Shown one piece after another: positions 48,201-63,200 of a stretch of 64,000 nt of DNA. Within the stretch, counting starts at the first letter, position 1. The number at the start of each line of letters is the position of its first letter. A program made the translations under genes and the position numbers. Source of the DNA: Eleginops maclovinus (taxonomy: Eukaryota > Chordata > Actinopteri > Perciformes > Eleginopidae); NCBI RefSeq assembly GCF_036324505.1, contig NC_086355.1, positions 21,566,518 through 21,630,517 on the forward strand. The letters are read 5' to 3'. Below the pieces are notes generated by a model. That model was not told the origin of the DNA and made no database searches. It worked only from the letters and a program-made list of their open reading frames with translations.

Positions 48201-51200
48201 AGTTAGAAGACTTCAGGTGATTCTTTATCCGTGTATGTACCGACCTGTCAGGGTCTTGTAGTGAAGATGCAGCTTTAACTATTTCAATGTGCTGTAGGTA
48301 TGGCAGCATGAGAAATCCAACCTTACTCTCCTTCTCCTAAGTAAACATATTCCCGAGGTGGAGTGATAAAAACAGCGGCTAAGGGAAACTGCACTGGGAA
48401 ATTCCAAATTGTGATATTTAACAACAGTTGGCTCATCATCTGTGTACTTCCCCGGGGTTGACTAAAGTTGCAAATGTTGAGACTGTAGCTGCACTGAGCC
48501 TTAAAGTCTTCTGATTAAAAGTGTGAGTCTCCAGCGTGTGAGCAATCCTGGCCCTTTGATAGTGTTAAATGCATACTATTTGTAAGACTATGTGCATGTC
48601 TGCAAGAGTTACTTCCATTGCATACACAAAACAATGGGGGTTTCAATCTGATTGTAATAAGTAGGCCAGCCTCAAGAAATTATGGACCGGCTGACCACCC
48701 TAAAGTAATATGTTCAACCTTTGAGAATCAGTGTAAATCTTCAATTATAGCAGTTGGCTCTTCAAACTAGCACCATTAGTTTAAAAAAAGTTTTATAAGC
48801 TGCTGAAAAATTGTTTTAGATTGTTAAACATGTCCTAAATCCCAATTTTTATATTTATTTTTATGTAAAAACATGACTTGAAACAGCTGTATTTGTCTAA
48901 AATGTTCTGCCAAAAACTAAACTTACACTATTTAATTTGTCCAACTATCAAAACGTTATCATTTACATTCATCAAATACAAATTTCTACTGAATATAGAG
49001 TGAACGCATCATACTGTAACTCAATGGAACCAACGTCAGCCATTAGCCATTAGCCGTTAGCGTTGTGATTTAGCCAAGCAGGACAGTACTTCCCACCGGT
49101 GCTAACAGCTAATGCTAGCTAGCTGTCCTACTGCAGATTTGTTGTTAACATTTAGCGTAACCTTTAACAGCAGGCCTGTGCATTACTACAGACCAAGAAT
49201 AAAAACCACAGTGATATAAATGTGTTAAACATCTTAACTAGCATCAAACCACCCTTTTAATCTTCCCTCATTATGTGTGTTCAGTGTTTGGTTTGGAGTC
49301 AGGCAGACTTAAAAGACAGGATATAGGACGAAAGCAGAAAGAGCGACAGCAGAACTTGTTATTTCAGCCTTTTCTGTCTTTTCTCGCTTTGTGGTTTTTC
49401 TGCATGTGCTGTTTTTTTTCCAGCTAACCTTGTTAGCCACTGTTGGTATCAAGTTTGGTGTGTTGTTGGAAATTATTGGGTGTGATGGTGTAAAAACAGC
49501 AGTAGTGCTTGGTAGTAGAATTGGATAGGGACTGGCACGGGACCGCACAACTTGTTTTTAAGGTGTCGATCTTAATATGAAAATGGAATTAGTAAGCACA
49601 CACCAATTCTTTCCATGTCATTATCGTTCAAAGCAAGTGTTCACAAACTACCAGGGGGGGTAGTTAGAATACATCCTGCACGCTGCTAAATTTAACATCA
49701 GCATGACATGTCATCTCGACAGCTCTCTCAAATGGTTCCCACTTATAGATTGGCACTAGCATTGACAAGCTAGCTAAACTGACCTGACAATTACGGTCAA
49801 TGAGAGTAGTGCATCATAGATTTTTCACTGTTACATAACACAAAAAAACAAGTGAACTAAATGTAGGCTGTCAAATTGAATCAACATAAGAAGGTTAAGC
49901 CATGCCTGTCAGGAATACAGATGTTGTTTTCCTGCTGACTCATTCCCCAGTTTGTACCTTGTGTCAATTCAGGGTTCGCTTTAAATGATATTCCGTATTT
50001 AATAGTCATTAAAAACAGATAATTTGCACTGCATGACTGGACAAGGATTCCTTTTTATACTCAATTGAATTATGGTTTGACTTGCATTTATTTTCGACAA
50101 CATTTTATACACCCCAAAACTAAAAAAAGATAAACAATATTTTAACTGTTAACTGTCGCACCCAAAATAACTAAGCTAATGTGATTCAGTATTCACTTTA
50201 AAGTAAAGGTTTACCTTTCAATTTGGCTGCTATTTTGAGACGGATTGAGCAAAATTAACCCAGGTAAGGTAGGTTCAATCTGATCAGGTTATTTTGATGT
50301 TGCTGAATTTCACTCAAGATACTGGTTTAAAAAGGACATTTGGTCACATTTCACTTTAATCTGCAAAAAAGTGGGTTAGAACATGCATAACCATTTATAA
50401 ACATGAATCCATGTGTCCTTTATTCTGATTTGTTTAACCAAACTACATTCTCATCAGCCTTAGCTTGTCACCATTAGCACATTATGCTTACACGCTGAAC
50501 TAAGTTAGTGGACATAAATATTTTATACCTGTAAAACATCAGCTTGTTAAATTGTCATTGTGATCATGTTAGCATGCTGACATTAGAATTTAGCATAGAC
50601 TCTAAGCCTCACATAAAGGTTGCTGTTAATTCCTACCTGGACACATTTATACATTTCTTCAAAATAAGTTCATTTATTTTCTGTCATCATTATTTATAAG
50701 CAGTTCTGGAGCTTTTGATATTCAGATTGAGATTCGTGAGGGATGGAGATTGCCCAGTTGTCTTAGACTTGTGGGTGTTCAAACGTATTTCTTCCGGGCA
50801 CTTTTCTGGTCCAGCATTCTCTCTCTGGCCCCCCCTCTTATACGCCAGAATGGTACAGCCTGGGTTTGATCAGTAACAGATATCTTGCATTGATAATGTT
50901 TTAGTGTGATATAACTTCAAAAGTTTGGGTTATGCCAGTAGATGCCATTAATCCAATATTACTAACACTGTGGTGACAAATGTGTTGTCTGACTAAAACC
51001 TAATGGATGTATTTTTACCGCACAAAGCGAAACAACAGATGCACACAGAATAAGCTGTCCAGTCTTAGCAGCATGCTGTCATGAGTTTTTTCCATCTTTC
51101 ACAGCCTTTTCACACAAAGACCAGCATGTCACTGGCTGCTTCCACAAACGAGTAAGAAACACTGTCATTAGAGTCATCACCAGATATCAGATTTATGACG

Positions 51201-54200
51201 TGGAGAGGCACACATCGAGGTGCTGCTAAGATTTAAGTCATCGCTTACTCAGACCACTTTAAAGATCCTTTGGAACCGTCTCGAGCACAATTCACTACAG
51301 TGTCACACCTCGTTCTTTTGTCTCTGGGTGCTGTTGCGTCCAATTTGGCCGACGTCTTATTGGTCCTTGTGGGCCTAATGAGGTGATGTCACTGTTGGGC
51401 TGAGCAGTGATGTAATGTGTTAAAAAGTCCTGGCTGGAGTGACACATTAAATACTTTTCTGTTTGAGGGAGAGAAATGTGCAACACAGATTGGGATCCGG
51501 CTTTTGTATTGATGCTCTAATGCAAATATCATGTTTTTTTTAAATGAAGGTGTCAACTCAGATTGATTCTTTAGATATTTCTTAATATTGCATTTAAAGG
51601 TGGTTTCATTTGGAAGGATTTTTGTGGATGACTGCATTGCAAATTCATGAGATAAAGCTCTTTGAGGTACATTTGTTATAGGATTACCTGCTGTCATGCG
51701 TAGTATGGAAATGATTCTGCAGCCCTATTAATTGAAATTACTTGAGCTGGGGAAGAGTAACCTACCATAATAATCCAAATTATTCAAAATCAAAAGACAT
51801 ACATCTTCTGTTGATGGAGGCCATGACATTACTTCAAAACTTGGACCTTGTGTTTAGAAGAATTTGTTGAGCATCCTGTATTGAATATGTAACGATTTAT
51901 ATCTATGACGGGAAATTAAGTACAAGGATGTAGAATTGACTGAAGCTACAGTATAGTACTGTCTACATGGTTTATCTATTATGTCACATAAAAGAAACTA
52001 CAGATTAGGATTGGGTTGATTTCTGCAAAGTCTCTATGAGGTTTTAAGTGAGTCCCAACTTTGTGTACCTTTAGTATACTTTCAACAAAAACATGCTCAA
52101 TCAAAACGAGAATGGAGTAATATATTTAACTCAACCCTATTCAACTTGTTGTGTGAACAGTGAAGAAATTTATAGAAACTGAATGGATTGGTTCAAATAA
52201 TCAATAGGTTAAATATTTAACTTTTGTTACCTGTCACCTAGTTCAGTCTTCAGGTTAACTTCTTAGTACTTATCCTACTTTGCTTGATTAACTGAACAAA
52301 ATCAGCTGTGTTTTTTTTCGGCAAATGTATGCATGCTAACATACTTAAAGACTACAAGGATGGTGACCCTGGTAAACATCCCTAAACCTCAGTGTGTTGG
52401 CTAGTAACTGTGTGAGCATTAAGTATTAGCCAGTGTTAGCATTTAGCTCTCACTCATGTATTTTCTGCACTCTTCCGCAGCCATCCGAGTGACATGAAAC
52501 ATCGTTTCCACCGCCACCAGTCTTCCAGCAGTCTTCATGGCAGCTTCAATCACAACCACGACACCAGCCTGCCGCTGGTGGCTGAAGAGCTGGAGGAGCA
52601 CCAGGATAACAAAGGGCCGGTATACGACCCAAAACAGGATGTGTTTGTCAGCCTCTTTGTAAGTTTCCTGAGCTTACTTCATTTTTTCTTCCCTCTAAAG
52701 CCTGGAAACTCATTTTAGATAGCCTACTAGGGCTTGCAAATAATATCATTTATGTCGCTTTACAGAACTCTAAAAATGACATATCGCACAATGCCTCTGG
52801 ATTTTGTTACCTGCGCACTGAAGTTTCTTATGATTAGCCATTCCCAGTGGAGGAACTCTTGCCAAGTAATGGGGTTGTAAAAAAATATGTAATGGTTTCA
52901 AAAGGTCCAAGAAAAGAAAGTTCATGCAGAGGGAAGGCAATTAAATGAGAGAAGGAATGCAAATACATTTGTTTGCTTGATTGAGAGAAGCCCTTATGTC
53001 TTCTTCGCTAGGAGGTCTTGGCAATGTCCTAGGAATACAATACCGAACACGGAGCCAACTATGCTAACCTAAGCCTCCAAAAAAAGCAACAAAAAGTCCA
53101 AGAATTAAAAGGCCTACATTCTAAACAGAACACGTGACGCGCTCTATCAAAATCACTTGAATGTCAACGGCTCATTTCAGAATAAAATGGATTTATGTCA
53201 TAAATGTTACCAAAACCTTTTAAAGGCAACCATAGAGCTGATATGTCCAAGGACGAAATTGAGTTTGACATCTCTACTCTAAATCATTCCTTATTCTGTT
53301 CACCTTAACTCTTCGTGTCAATTTGAGAATCTGGTGACAAATATGAGTTCTAGTTGTTGATAGACTTTAACTAGCTGAAACAATGCAGGCAGACATAAGT
53401 TCATATGTTTCACCACAGCCAAAGTAAGTGATTAAACAGCTTTGACAAGAATCCACAAGCATAATTGAACTCAGCTATCTAAATGGACAAAGATAAAAGC
53501 CACATTGAGCTGTCTTGTTCTAGTTTATGGTTTGAATTAAGTTCTAAGAGTCAGCAGTAAGCATACTTTTAAGCGTGATTACACCATATTCCCGATGTGA
53601 GGCCTGTGGCTCTTGCATGGTGCTTTGAAACACCCCTCCATGAGGTCAGAAGTCATGTAGGTAGTTCTTGAAGTCTAATCGAGCATGCCTCTGATCGCCA
53701 CATGTGTTGAATTATGTTCTTAGTCGACTTACAGGTGCTTCTAGTTAAAGCTTCTTGATGCATTAACTGTGAAAACTTAATGCTCCCCACGGCTTAAAAT
53801 GTTGGCAAATTTAAAGCAGCCTATTAAAGACATTTCTTTCAAACATAAAGAACCCGAGGTCCAGTTGTGCTGGGTTTAAAATGAATTCTGCAGGGCCATA
53901 ACAATGTTATTATGCACACATACAGGGCCATTCCCACAAAAAGTTCCCATTATTGGTCCCACGCTATGTTACGGTGTCACATCACGTTGGTTCGGAGCAA
54001 CAATGTGGATAATCTGCGTTCTGTTCTTCCTCCAAGAAATCTCTCCACCCTCTGCCTCCCGAGTCCCATCCAGCTGCAGCCAGATCCATGAAGCTCCTCG
54101 CCAAGATTCCCAAAGATGCCGAAGCTGTCATTGTTTTAGTTGGTGAGCTCCGTGACTTTCGACAAAGTAGATTAGTTAGAGGAATGTCTTTCTTTCATCC

Positions 54201-57200
54201 AGTTTTTAGAGATTCATTGACTTGTTCTACATTTTCCATAAGGCTTTGCCTCAAATACTGAAAAAGAGTCATTATACAATCAGTAAAACACCAGAGTCAT
54301 GTCATACTCGCTGCTGTTAATGTAAAGTCAACACTTTATGTCTTAGAATTTAGACAACAGCAAAATAGCACTTCTTAAATATGTTAATGACGAGGAAAGT
54401 CATTGTATTGATCCATTTGTATTTACATTTTAAACAAAAGCAAAAGGTTGAAGAGTAATGCTGGTCGCAGAGGGGGTCCTGCTCACCCTGTCGGAGTTCC
54501 TTTCCCAAATATACAACTTGAAAGAACATATTGATGGAAACATGATTTTATCAACTTAAAAATAATTGTATTGCTTCCACAAAGGCAAGAAAGTCAGTTC
54601 TACAGCGTAGCAGCGGTCGGAACTGCAGCAACAGCAACGTAACTTAAAGAGACGGCAGCACTGATTGATTTTTCTGCCTCCGTCCAAGTCTGTTCACTTT
54701 TTCTTTTCCATTAACTAGGTACTGCCAGAGCCCTTACCATGTTCCCGTTAATGTTTACTTCCTGTCTGTCCTCCAGCTCTCTGAGTCTCTTACCTTCTCT
54801 TGCTCTCTACTCTTGATCTTCTCTTTTACTTCTCTTTACTGGACTGTCAAATTTCCAAATTAATTGAGTATTCATATTTCCTGTGTAATAATAAAGTACA
54901 ATTCCAGATTCTGTTACCAGAAATGTGCCTAAAGCCAGGGTTTTGTCTAAACCGGGTAACTGTGGCGCCGCGCCCTCTTACTTTCGGCCTGCGCCCTCAT
55001 ACAAAAATGCAGATTTTCCCCATAAAACGTTTAAGGGATGCCAGAAAACGATATTTCTGTTTGATAAAAGCTGTGTTATTACTCCAAAAGTATGAAGATC
55101 GCGTCAAATAGACCCTCAGACGGCAGAGACAGCTTTGTTTTTAAAACGCTCCGACGTTGCGTTGCTGTTATCGTCCCCGGTGCCATCTTTTATACGGCGT
55201 CATGTTCTCGCCAGAATTGATATATCTTAGATCAGCACCACAGTATCACCTCATACTATATTCTTCCAGAAAACCCCTGCCAAACCCCTTCATGCAGAGA
55301 TGTGAAAAATCTCAACTTACTACATTTTTTATTGTCGTTTAATTCCTGTCAGGCAGCGCTGAGTTCCTGGAGCAACCGGCCATGGCCTTTGTCCGGCTGA
55401 ACGAGGCGGTCCTCCTGGAGTCCGTGCTGGAGGTCCCTGTCCCAGTTCGCTTCATTTTCGTCCTGCTGGGCCCAAGTCAGGCCAACGTGGACTATCATGA
55501 GATCGGACGATCCTTCTCAACCCTCATGTCAGATAAGGTAGATATAACACTATAACATTACAAGCATAGATGTAATACAATGTCAATCAGATTCAGTTAC
55601 GAAAGTAAAAAATGTCATTTATAATTGACATGGCTTTAAAAAAAATCTAAACATTAGAATAGTGGCTTAACAAAGATGTGTAAAGCAATAACTATATTAT
55701 TGTATTTATTTAAGTGATTGGTTTTCCCCATCTGTTTTTTTTCTTTTGTTAAAGTATTTTTATTCGGTTAACACAAATGTATCACTATTGTTTTTCTGTG
55801 ATATATAAAAAAGAGCCTTTAAAATAAGTACAAAATAGAGTGGTTATGTTCTTTCAGGGCATGTGTTTGTAGTTATTCTGTGTTTTGGGGGACATCTAAG
55901 ACATAATACTTAGTCTTTTTAACCAATTTGCCAAAAAGGTCTTGCAAAGAGCACAGCCTAGAAAATGGTGCCAGTGTATAAAAGTCAAGAGATTGTGCCA
56001 AAGCAAAGCCGCCCCTTGTTCCCATCAAAATAATTTATGTAACAGCCGTTTGGAAGTCTTTCATTTGACTGTTATTCATTCTGGTGATGACAGTGGATTG
56101 TGTTTCGTTGCAGAGCTTCCATGAGGTGGCCTATTTCGCTGACGACAGACAGGACCTCCTGAACGGTATCAACGAGTTCTTGGACTGCAGCATTGTAATC
56201 CCCCCCTCAGACGTGGAGGGCAAAGACCTCCTGAAGACGGTGGCTGACTTCCAGAAGCAGATGCTGCGCAAGAGGAAGGAGAGGGAACTCAAGAGGCACC
56301 AATCCTCCCCTGGAATGGAGCTCAACAACAAAGGTACTCTGTCAAGTCCCTGAAGAGCCAAGGCTAATCTTCAATTACTCGCACACCAAAATGTGTCCTG
56401 CAATGGAAACACAGATTCATTGGTTAAAGTCAGACTTCTTTTGAGTCGTGGGCAGACCACCGACTTGTTAATAATATAGATTTGAAACATTTAACAACTA
56501 CAAATAAACTGAACAAAACATTTAGAACATACCACCGCCTCAGTAGACAAAAATCCATAGATCTAAAGGTAGGATTGGTTGAATTAACAAATTATACATA
56601 ACAATATATATTTTAAGCTGCTACATCCAAAGGCAGGCCTTGTCATTGTTCACATGGGCACAGTATTGTTAATTTCCTGTATTATCAACTATTTCCCAAC
56701 TATGTCAGACCGAAGCCTTCCAACCAAAGTGGTCAATCTTTGTAGTGCCAATCACCTTGGCACTATTTCTTTTTAAATGCCACTCACACAGGTATACACA
56801 ATTATTTTTTTGTAGACTATTTTCAGCCAAGGCTTAATACAAATGTTTTGATCTTGTGAGTATTTAAGGTAGCCTCCACTGTGATGAGTTCAGTACCTGT
56901 GTTCATATTAATAAAGGAACATGGTCCAGCAGCAGTATGTATCAGGCCTTTGATACTTTGACAAGACTTGCACCTGACTTTTGAATTCATCAAAATACAA
57001 AGAAATACAGTTGATAGCAAGTTGGGGTCTTTGTCCGCATATTTCTGCCGTAAAGCCGGCGGCAGTGCTAACCAACCATTATATTACGATCAACCGGATG
57101 ACAATGGACCTCACACTTTGTAAACATAAGCTTAAATCTGCCAGCCGTAGGCCGATCTGCGAAGATACTACAATCAGAACCCCAACCGGCAGCAACATTG

Positions 57201-60200
57201 GGGGTCCGCCTGTCGATCTGCTCAAACAAACAAGCTTTTGTCTTTGTTATGATAGTTCAGGTCTCAAGACAGGCCCCAAAAACAATTTTTTCCTCCAATT
57301 TCCCCAATGACAACGCTTTTCTGAAAAGTTGAAATATTTTCCAACTTGAAGCACTTCGAGCAACTGCACAAGAACATTGGAGCATTAATAAAAACCTGTG
57401 TGCATCCTTTTGTCTATTTGCAGTTGCATGCAATGCCATCTGTTTTCTCATAATTAGGAACAATTGAAAAATGATGCTGGCGCTCAGAAAAAGCCCCCTT
57501 TAGGATTTAGTTTGTGTTCACATTACCGGTTCAGATTGTGCCATTCATTTCTATGTTGTTTATTGTCCTGACTTGTATATTCGTTTGCTACCAACCCCCC
57601 AGAGGTGAGTCCAGAGGAAGAGGAGGAGGGAGACCAGGAGGTGGACCCATTAAAGCGCTCGGGGATCCCATTTGGAGGCCTGATCCACGACATCCGCCGC
57701 CGCTACCCTCACTACGTCAGTGACTTGAAGGATTCCGTGGACATGCAGTGCATCGCCGCCGTCATCTTCATCTACTTTGCTGCTCTGTCGCCCACTATCA
57801 CCTTCGGAGGCCTGCTGGGTAAACCAAAAAGAGAAGCAAGACATTTGGATACCATATTGTTTATATACCTGTGCTCTGAAGGTGTGTTTGTGGTTGTTTT
57901 CACATACAGGAGAGAAGACAGAGGGCCTGATGGGAGTGACTGAGCTCATTGTGTCAACTGCGACTCTGGGAGTTATATTCTCACTGCTTGCTGGTCAGCC
58001 CCTCCTCATCATAGGGTTCTCTGGTCCATTACTGGTGTTTGAAGAAGCTTACTACAAGGTAATAGACATTTGATACACAGTAACTACCTTACAATACACA
58101 TTGTGTATCACACACCCCAGTTTGTCATTTGTCTTTTGTTTTACCAAAACATATAAATTAGAAAGCCCAGTGAGGAGAAGTGACCAATTTCTAAGTCTAA
58201 ATGATTTTCTCTCCTGTGTTTATGACTTAAGTATAGTTGGGAAAAAGGGAGTTTTGCCAGGATAATTTAGCAAGTTACTTGCAGGTTTTCCTTTTTTTAA
58301 TTCGTTAACCGGGTTGAAAAAAACGGTTTTGCTGGAATCATTTAAAAAATATAATTTTTTCCACCTTTAAAGACAGTTTATTATTTATTATTTATAAATA
58401 AATAATAAATAAAGTTGAAAAAGGTGTTTGTTGTTGTTATACTCATCTTGGCCACAAGGGATAGAAGTGCACCACCATACCATGTTCCAAATACAATTAA
58501 ACCGTTCATGTTTTCTTCTTGGTGAGTTTCAATTTCTTGCACTTAACAGAAGTTATCCATGTGCAGTCTTATGACTTTATTTGCTTTGAAAACATTAATG
58601 CTTTTAGGATTAAATAGAACACGGTTTGGAGGAGCATACAAATGGATTTATCAACAGTATTATTTATATGCCAACATATACGCTGTATCTGCTGTGCATA
58701 TGACAAATAAAACCTTGAAACCTTGAAACCTTGAAACCTTGAAACAGTATCTGACATAAGGTAGTTATAAAACAACAACTACAATGAACCTTTTATTACT
58801 TACAAGAGAGTGAAAAGAAGTCAAAGCAATTTCTTTGCTTTTGCGCTTTTACAGTATGCAATTTCAGCTGCATTTTTGCTGTGAAGCTTTATGATAAACA
58901 GCTTTAACTTTTGTTACCATTGATTTATGTTTGCTGGTTATTGCTGTAACCTGATCAAACCAATATAGATCACACTGGAAAATTGACCAGCACACTTTTG
59001 TTCTTTTGCCTTTCAGGCCTCTGTATATAAATACCATGTCTTTGTCTTCTCACTCAGTTCTGTCAGGCCCATAACTTTGAGTACCTGACCGGTCGTGTGT
59101 GGATTGGTTTCTGGCTCATCTTCATCGTCCTAGTGATTGTAGCAGCGGAGGGAAGTTTCCTCGTTCGCTTCATTTCGCCCTTTACCCAAGAGATCTTCGC
59201 TTTCCTCATCTCCCTGATCTTCATCTATGAGACCTTCTCTAAACTCTTCAAGGTAACAACGCCAGACATCACACTGAACTAGAATTTGGACAATAAAGGC
59301 AAGCTTTAATGCAAATTAGCTTCAATAAAAGACACAATCCTTATAATTGTCAGTCTTTTATCCTATCTGCAAAAAGCCATTGCAAACCATCAACAGAGAA
59401 TGACTGTCTTTTTTTTCCAGGTGTTTAGGGAACATCCACTGATGGCTACCTACTCAAGTGACCCAAACTCAGCTGAAGAAATTGATGGCGGCCTCCACAA
59501 CCAACCCAACACTGCTCTCCTATCTTTTGTCCTCATGATTGGCACTTTCTTTGTGGCGTTCTTCCTCAGGAAGTTCCGAAACAGTCGTTTTTTAGGTGGC
59601 AAGGTAACCTGCTTTACTCAGTCTATTAAAAGCCTTACATCTGAACAGTTAATAGAAGTCATGTTTAATTAATGTAGTCTCAAGGTAAAAACAAGGGTGT
59701 CATCAAAGTATTTGCGAAGCCAATATGGACTTCTCTTGGCACATTACCACCACCATCTGTTGATTAGTGGCATAACAACAAACATTTGGAAAGAACTTGT
59801 CTTGTGGCGTTTGCTTGGGGAAGTGCATCCTTCCTTTATTGCGCGGGAAACAAACAAACCCGGGAACTCTTTTAAAAATATGGGTCTGTAGCCATGCTCA
59901 AAAACTCCACAGGGTTCCTTTAGTTCTCTTTAACTTAAAAAGTCAACACAATTATTTAGTTTGTTGCCAATTCACATGCCATTTTTCTCTTGGGTTGTGT
60001 ATTTTCTTACTGATGTGCCACCACCCCATATAAAATGAGACGGTTCTGCAACATAACACATACAACTTAAATGTTGAAAACTAGGTCATTAGAAAGGAAA
60101 GGGGTAATTATAAAGGTTTACTGAGAATTCTGGGAACGTCAATAAATCTAATGATACTGAATGTAAATCAACAAAGAAAGCTGTTGGATATCCACTGCTA

Positions 60201-63200
60201 AACCTCCTCTAACTCCATGAAATGGCATTTAAAGTTCTCAGCCTACCTGAACCTACCACCTGGCAAGGAAAGTAGGGGAAGCCAGACCATCATCACTGAA
60301 ATCGCACATGGCATCAATACTTAAATCTTGAGGTTACTCCAAACATCTTACAACATGTCTTTTGGCATCCATCCATACCATTTAGCACACCACGTATTAA
60401 AGAATGTCATTAATTGCAGAACTATTGTACCCATATTCCTCCATCTTACCATTGCCCATTACCATTTTCAATTATGCTCTCTGAATATCTGTCCACTTTA
60501 AGTCAATCTCAAAGGTAAGATCAGCAAAGCTAAATGCTAAATGTCATCTAATATTCTGTTAACAAAGCGACTAAACATTAATAGAAGTGCTTCAATTTTG
60601 TGCTGCTTTTATTAAACCAGCGACACTAATCAATAAAAAACGGGATACGGTACCTTAAAAAAGAGGCACTAATATTCAAGCTTTTGCCCCTACAGACACA
60701 TATGAAAATAACCCACAAAACATAACAATGTAAAGGACTTCTATTGAACCTTTTGTAACCATGGTGGTTTGGTGAAAGTGGGCAATTATGTTAAGTCAAA
60801 AAGTCAATGTCAACTCTATTGTTAATCTTTCAATTGGTGTGTCCAGACAGAGGGATCAAAATACTGTTTCCCCTAATCCCGAGGATTCAAAAATACAAAT
60901 ACATATGTATATATATAAAAAAACACACCAGTCAACAAAATAAGTGTCACTTCAAACCGGATGTGGATGAATATGTTGCAGTAAAAAATTCACATTAGTG
61001 CATAAGACTTTTCAGAGCAGTGTAGAAAGTGTCCAGGTCCAATGAGGGCAGGGGGGAGATGTGGGAGGAGGGGGAGAGAGATCACCCTCCTGACAGTCTG
61101 GTGAGAAAAGCAGTTTTTTAGTCGGGTGGAAATCGAATTCAGGCTGCAGAACCTTCTTCCTGAAGGCAGGAGGGTGAGGAGGCAGTTGGAGGGATGGGAG
61201 AGGTCAAACACCTTTTCGAAAATTAACTAAAAGATGATGTGTAACAAAGTTTTAATAATATTCATGCATCCAATAGTGGATATTTCCCTTTGAATTGAAT
61301 GTAGGGATTAGTATGTTTTACTCCTGCTTGGTTTATCTCAGGCTTCTTATATAACTGTGTATGTGATAAGATGTTTGACAAGGGTTGACTTGATTTGATC
61401 CATGTTTAGTTTCTGTTTATCCCCAGGCAAGAAGGATCATTGGGGACTTTGGCATCCCCATCTCAATTTTAGTTTCAGTGCTGGTTGATTACTCCATTAC
61501 TGACACTTACACACAGGTAATTCTTGTTCATTTCTATTACGGTTCAACAAATCATGTCCCTTTATTATTATTTTAACATTTTCTGTAATCTTGTAGAAAC
61601 TCAACGTTCCATCTGGCTTCTCAGTCACCTCACCTGACAAGAGAGGCTGGCTCATCAGTCCCTTTGGTGACAAGCAGCCCTTTCCTGCCTGGATGATGGG
61701 GGCTTCTATTGTTCCTGCCATCCTTGTCTTCATCCTTATTTTCATGGAAACTCAGATCACATCGTACGTACAGTATTATTATATACTGATAATGTTGTTG
61801 GTGAAAAATTTGTGTTGAAAGTAACATTTAGTTTTTACAAATGCTCCCTCCAATTCTATCAGATTGATAGTCAGTAAGAAGGAGCGTCGCCTGGTTAAAG
61901 GTTCAGGGTTCCACTTGGATCTTCTGCTCATCGTCACTCTGGGAGCCATCTGTCCTCTCTTCGGCCTGCCGTGGCTCACCGCTGCCACTGTGCGCTCCGT
62001 CACTCACGTCAACGCCCTCACCGTCATGAGCAAAGCCACAGCCCCTGGCGAGAAGCCCATGATCCAGGAGGTGAAAGAACAGAGGCTGACCGGGCTTGCT
62101 GTGGCTATTCTCGTTGGTAAGGGGAAAGAGAAAGTGGGGAAAAGAGATTTTTCAATTATAGCTTAGCAACTATGGGCATGCAGGCATATCGAGCTTTAGA
62201 TTTCTATATATATACTGAAAACTGATGTATGAGGCAGAAGTACTGTAGGAGTGGTACTTATCATCTCAAGAGTTTGAAGGGCTGGTATCTTTATTTAGCC
62301 TTTAAAGAACCAAAATCATAAGAATATACAGCAAAGGAATGCATTAAACGTGTGTTTTTCTTTAGCTGCTTGCTCTACTAGCTTGCTAACTAGCGCTTAG
62401 CATTATTTCAAAAAGCAGAGCAAAGGCATTAGCAACTTCATTATATGTTTGTGTTACCTGTTATGTCAGAAAAATACCTTCAATATAAAGTATAAGTTGC
62501 ATTGTATCTGCACTTTTTCTGATTGCCAGGAGGGAGGTACTCAACCTCTTTGTACAGAAGTCTGTGAAAAGATTACCCCTTTTCTGACTGTTTTTAACCT
62601 CAGCCCAAGATGCTAGTATATCAGAGAAAATTCAGCTTGAGACTGGAGTTTTCAACCGATTTATAGTCATAGTGTTATTGTTAGCTTACAGGAGCTACAG
62701 TTGGAAAGCTGCCAGCGACAGTTGGGATTTCAGCCAAAATCAACCGTCGTTGGGGAGAAACTAGAAGCCTTCTTTTGTCTACAACAGTAGTAAATTGGAG
62801 ACCCATTACTTTTACAGAACCGAGAATTTAGCAAAGTAAATCTGCCACCGTTAGCTTCATTCGTGCAATGCTAGAACATAAAGCTTGACAGACAGAGTGA
62901 AGCTAACCAAGGGTGATGAGTCCTAGCAAATGGTTTAGGGTTAGTGGTTGGTGGAATGCTCTTTTTGAGTGCAATGGGAGTTTTTCTTTGTAAATGCAAT
63001 TATCGACCTAAGAAATCATTAAGAAACATTTTAATTCCACAAAATCTCGTAAAAGTTGCAATGAACATATTTTTTCAACACAACAGTGTATCTGTAAGGA
63101 GCTGGAAGAGAAAAGGAATCTGAACTACTGACCACTTCCCGAGCAACTATTCTATTTTATTATCTGGCTGTTGGGGTTGTATTTTTCTTATTACAGTGCT

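Noticed and set aside
54055..54090. Alternative acceptors (CCAG, GCAG) closer to MKLLAKIP
   Set aside because: They break the frame with the upstream phase-0 exon; only CCCGAG at 54063 is consistent.
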